5,616 nt of DNA from Gemmatimonadales bacterium (GTDB lineage: Bacteria; Gemmatimonadota; Gemmatimonadetes; Gemmatimonadales; GWC2-71-9), in the NCBI GenBank assembly GCA_013816685.1, contig JACDDX010000125.1, positions 1 to 5,616 of the forward strand, in the 5' to 3' direction. The translations under genes were made by a program, and so were the position numbers. Below are positions 4,876 through 5,616 of this stretch, in pieces. Below the pieces are notes generated by a model. That model worked only from the letters and a program-made list of their open reading frames with translations. It was not told the DNA's origin and did not search any database. Position 1 is the stretch's first letter; each line of letters opens with the position of its first letter.

Positions 4876-5616
4876 TCACAACGCCACCAGCTCGCCGCGG
4901 AGATGGGCCGCGAGTCCACCGGCCCCGCGGTAGGCCGCGTTCCGCGCGCCCATGCGCGTGGCGTGGATCAAGGCACTCTCCACCCCGTCACCGGCCAGGA
5001 GCCGGGCACAGGCTGACGCGCCGAACACGTCGCCGCAGCCGGTCGGATCGAGGGCGTCGATGCGCGGCGCCTCGATCAGCGCGGAGCGGACCGCGTAGAG
5101 ATTGTCACCCCGGAGCGAGTGCAGCGAGCCAAAGGGTGACAATCTGGGGCCACGCCACCCGTCGAACCCCGGTGCCGCCACGTACGCCGCGCCCTTCGGC
5201 CCCAGCGTGACGATCATGAGTTTGACCCCCGCCGCCAGGGCGCGCGCGGACAGCGCCAGCGGATCGGGCGAGAGCTCGCGCATCTCGTCCTCGTTGAGCT
5301 GCACCACGTCGAAGCAGGCGAACCAGTCCGGCGCATCCGGCAGGGGGCGCAGCACCCGCATCCCGTCGTGCTGCATGCCGAGGAAAAGGCTGTGCAGGTC
5401 GGCGTAGATCGGGCCGGCGAAACCCTGACGCAGCGCCTGCGCCGTGCCCAGCGCGAGCTCGAAGCCGGAGATGAAATTCAGGTAGATGGCATCGAGGTCG
5501 CCGACCATGGGCCCGAGCTCGCCCCAGGTCCAGCCCGGCACGCCGCCCGACATCCGCTCGCAGCGGCGCTCGGCCGACTCGTAGTGCAGCACGACCCGGT
5601 TGTTCGGGGCGGTGAC
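4876..5616 (-). CDS. PfkB-family carbohydrate/nucleoside kinase, C-terminal part (5' end off window)
   Basis: The frame is open to the right edge, so the N terminus is missing; 246 residues are visible. The PfkB C-terminal signature DPTGCGDVFGAS is clear at about 5022-5049. Its GDVF Asp is the expected catalytic base and GCGD replaces the commoner GAGD anion hole. VVQLNEDEMRELS and MIVTLGPKGAAYV match the family's NxxE and T.G.KG motifs, so the ATP-binding half is complete. These kinases phosphorylate a sugar, nucleoside or related hydroxyl compound; the sugar-binding N terminus is not visible, so the substrate cannot be named. An internal GTG at 5592 should not be taken as the start because the frame continues upstream and family members are about 300 residues. 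Between GWRGP and the signature lies an in-frame segment of about 16 residues encoded by a palindromic repeat (5099-5145), which looks like an insertion into the loop before the last motif. The gene ends 10 nt before the ATPase gene. Confidence 0.88.
   Translation of the reverse strand, partial: VTAPNNRVVLHYESAERRCERMSGGVPGWTWGELGPMVGDLDAIYLNFISGFELALGTAQALRQGFAGPIYADLHSLFLGMQHDGMRVLRPLPDAPDWFACFDVVQLNEDEMRELSPDPLALSARALAAGVKLMIVTLGPKGAAYVAAPGFDGWRGPRLSPFGSLHSLRGDNLYAVRSALIEAPRIDALDPTGCGDVFGASACARLLAGDGVESALIHATRMGARNAAYRGAGGLAAHLRGELVAL
5099..5145. repeat. Palindromic repeat element inside the PfkB kinase gene (copy B)
   Basis: The 12-nt arm AGATTGTCACCC at 5099-5110 is perfectly complementary to GGGTGACAATCT at 5134-5145, leaving a 23-nt loop whose core is GGAGCGAGTGCAGCGAGC. 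The core is nearly the same as in the element at 635-675. On the coding (minus) strand it is translated in frame as about 16 residues (RLSPFGSLHSLRGDN and one more). No T-run follows either arm, so it is not an intrinsic terminator. The shape resembles REP/RPE-like dispersed palindromes; whether it is mobile is unknown. Confidence 0.75.

Noticed and set aside
5099..5145. Intrinsic transcription terminator within the kinase gene
   Set aside because: The stem is strong but no T-run follows on either strand, and the element lies inside an open coding frame.

Overview
This is a compact, GC-rich bacterial window in which everything recognisable lies on the minus strand. Reading right to left (the direction of transcription) the genes are: a PfkB-family sugar/nucleoside kinase (its 5' end lies off the window), a STAS-like/GHKL ATPase, a STAS-like protein with a C-terminal winged helix, a Cys/Met-metabolism PLP enzyme, ftsE, ftsX, and an exported EnvC-like coiled-coil protein (its 3' end lies off the window). 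A lipoprotein-free, EnvC-type periplasmic activator next to ftsEX points to a diderm bacterium. The overall style (high GC, very tight operons) would fit Gemmatimonadota or a similar soil/sediment phylum, but this is an impression and not a demonstrated placement.

Layout: every gene boundary is an overlap or a gap of at most 10 nt (10-nt gap, 4-nt GTGA overlap, 4-nt ATGA overlap, 7-nt gap, 4-nt ATGA overlap, then an 8-nt overlap or a short leader before envC). The seven genes therefore look like part of one transcription unit whose promoter and terminator are both outside the window. No RNA gene, CRISPR array, insertion sequence or convincing terminator is visible, and no stretch over 300 nt lacks a gene.

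How the genes may work together: ftsE, ftsX and the EnvC-like protein form the classical ATP-driven transmembrane switch that controls peptidoglycan hydrolysis. The two genes before the PLP enzyme look like a partner-switch-type regulatory pair, a GHKL ATPase with an N-terminal STAS-like domain and a STAS-like protein carrying a putative DNA-binding winged helix. What they regulate is unknown. The kinase and PLP enzyme are metabolic genes whose link to the rest is only positional.

The most unusual structure is a pair of related ~41-47 nt palindromic elements. One is embedded in frame inside the kinase gene and one lies at the ftsX-envC junction. They share a nearly identical core but have different outer arms that are each self-complementary, as expected of a dispersed palindromic repeat family.
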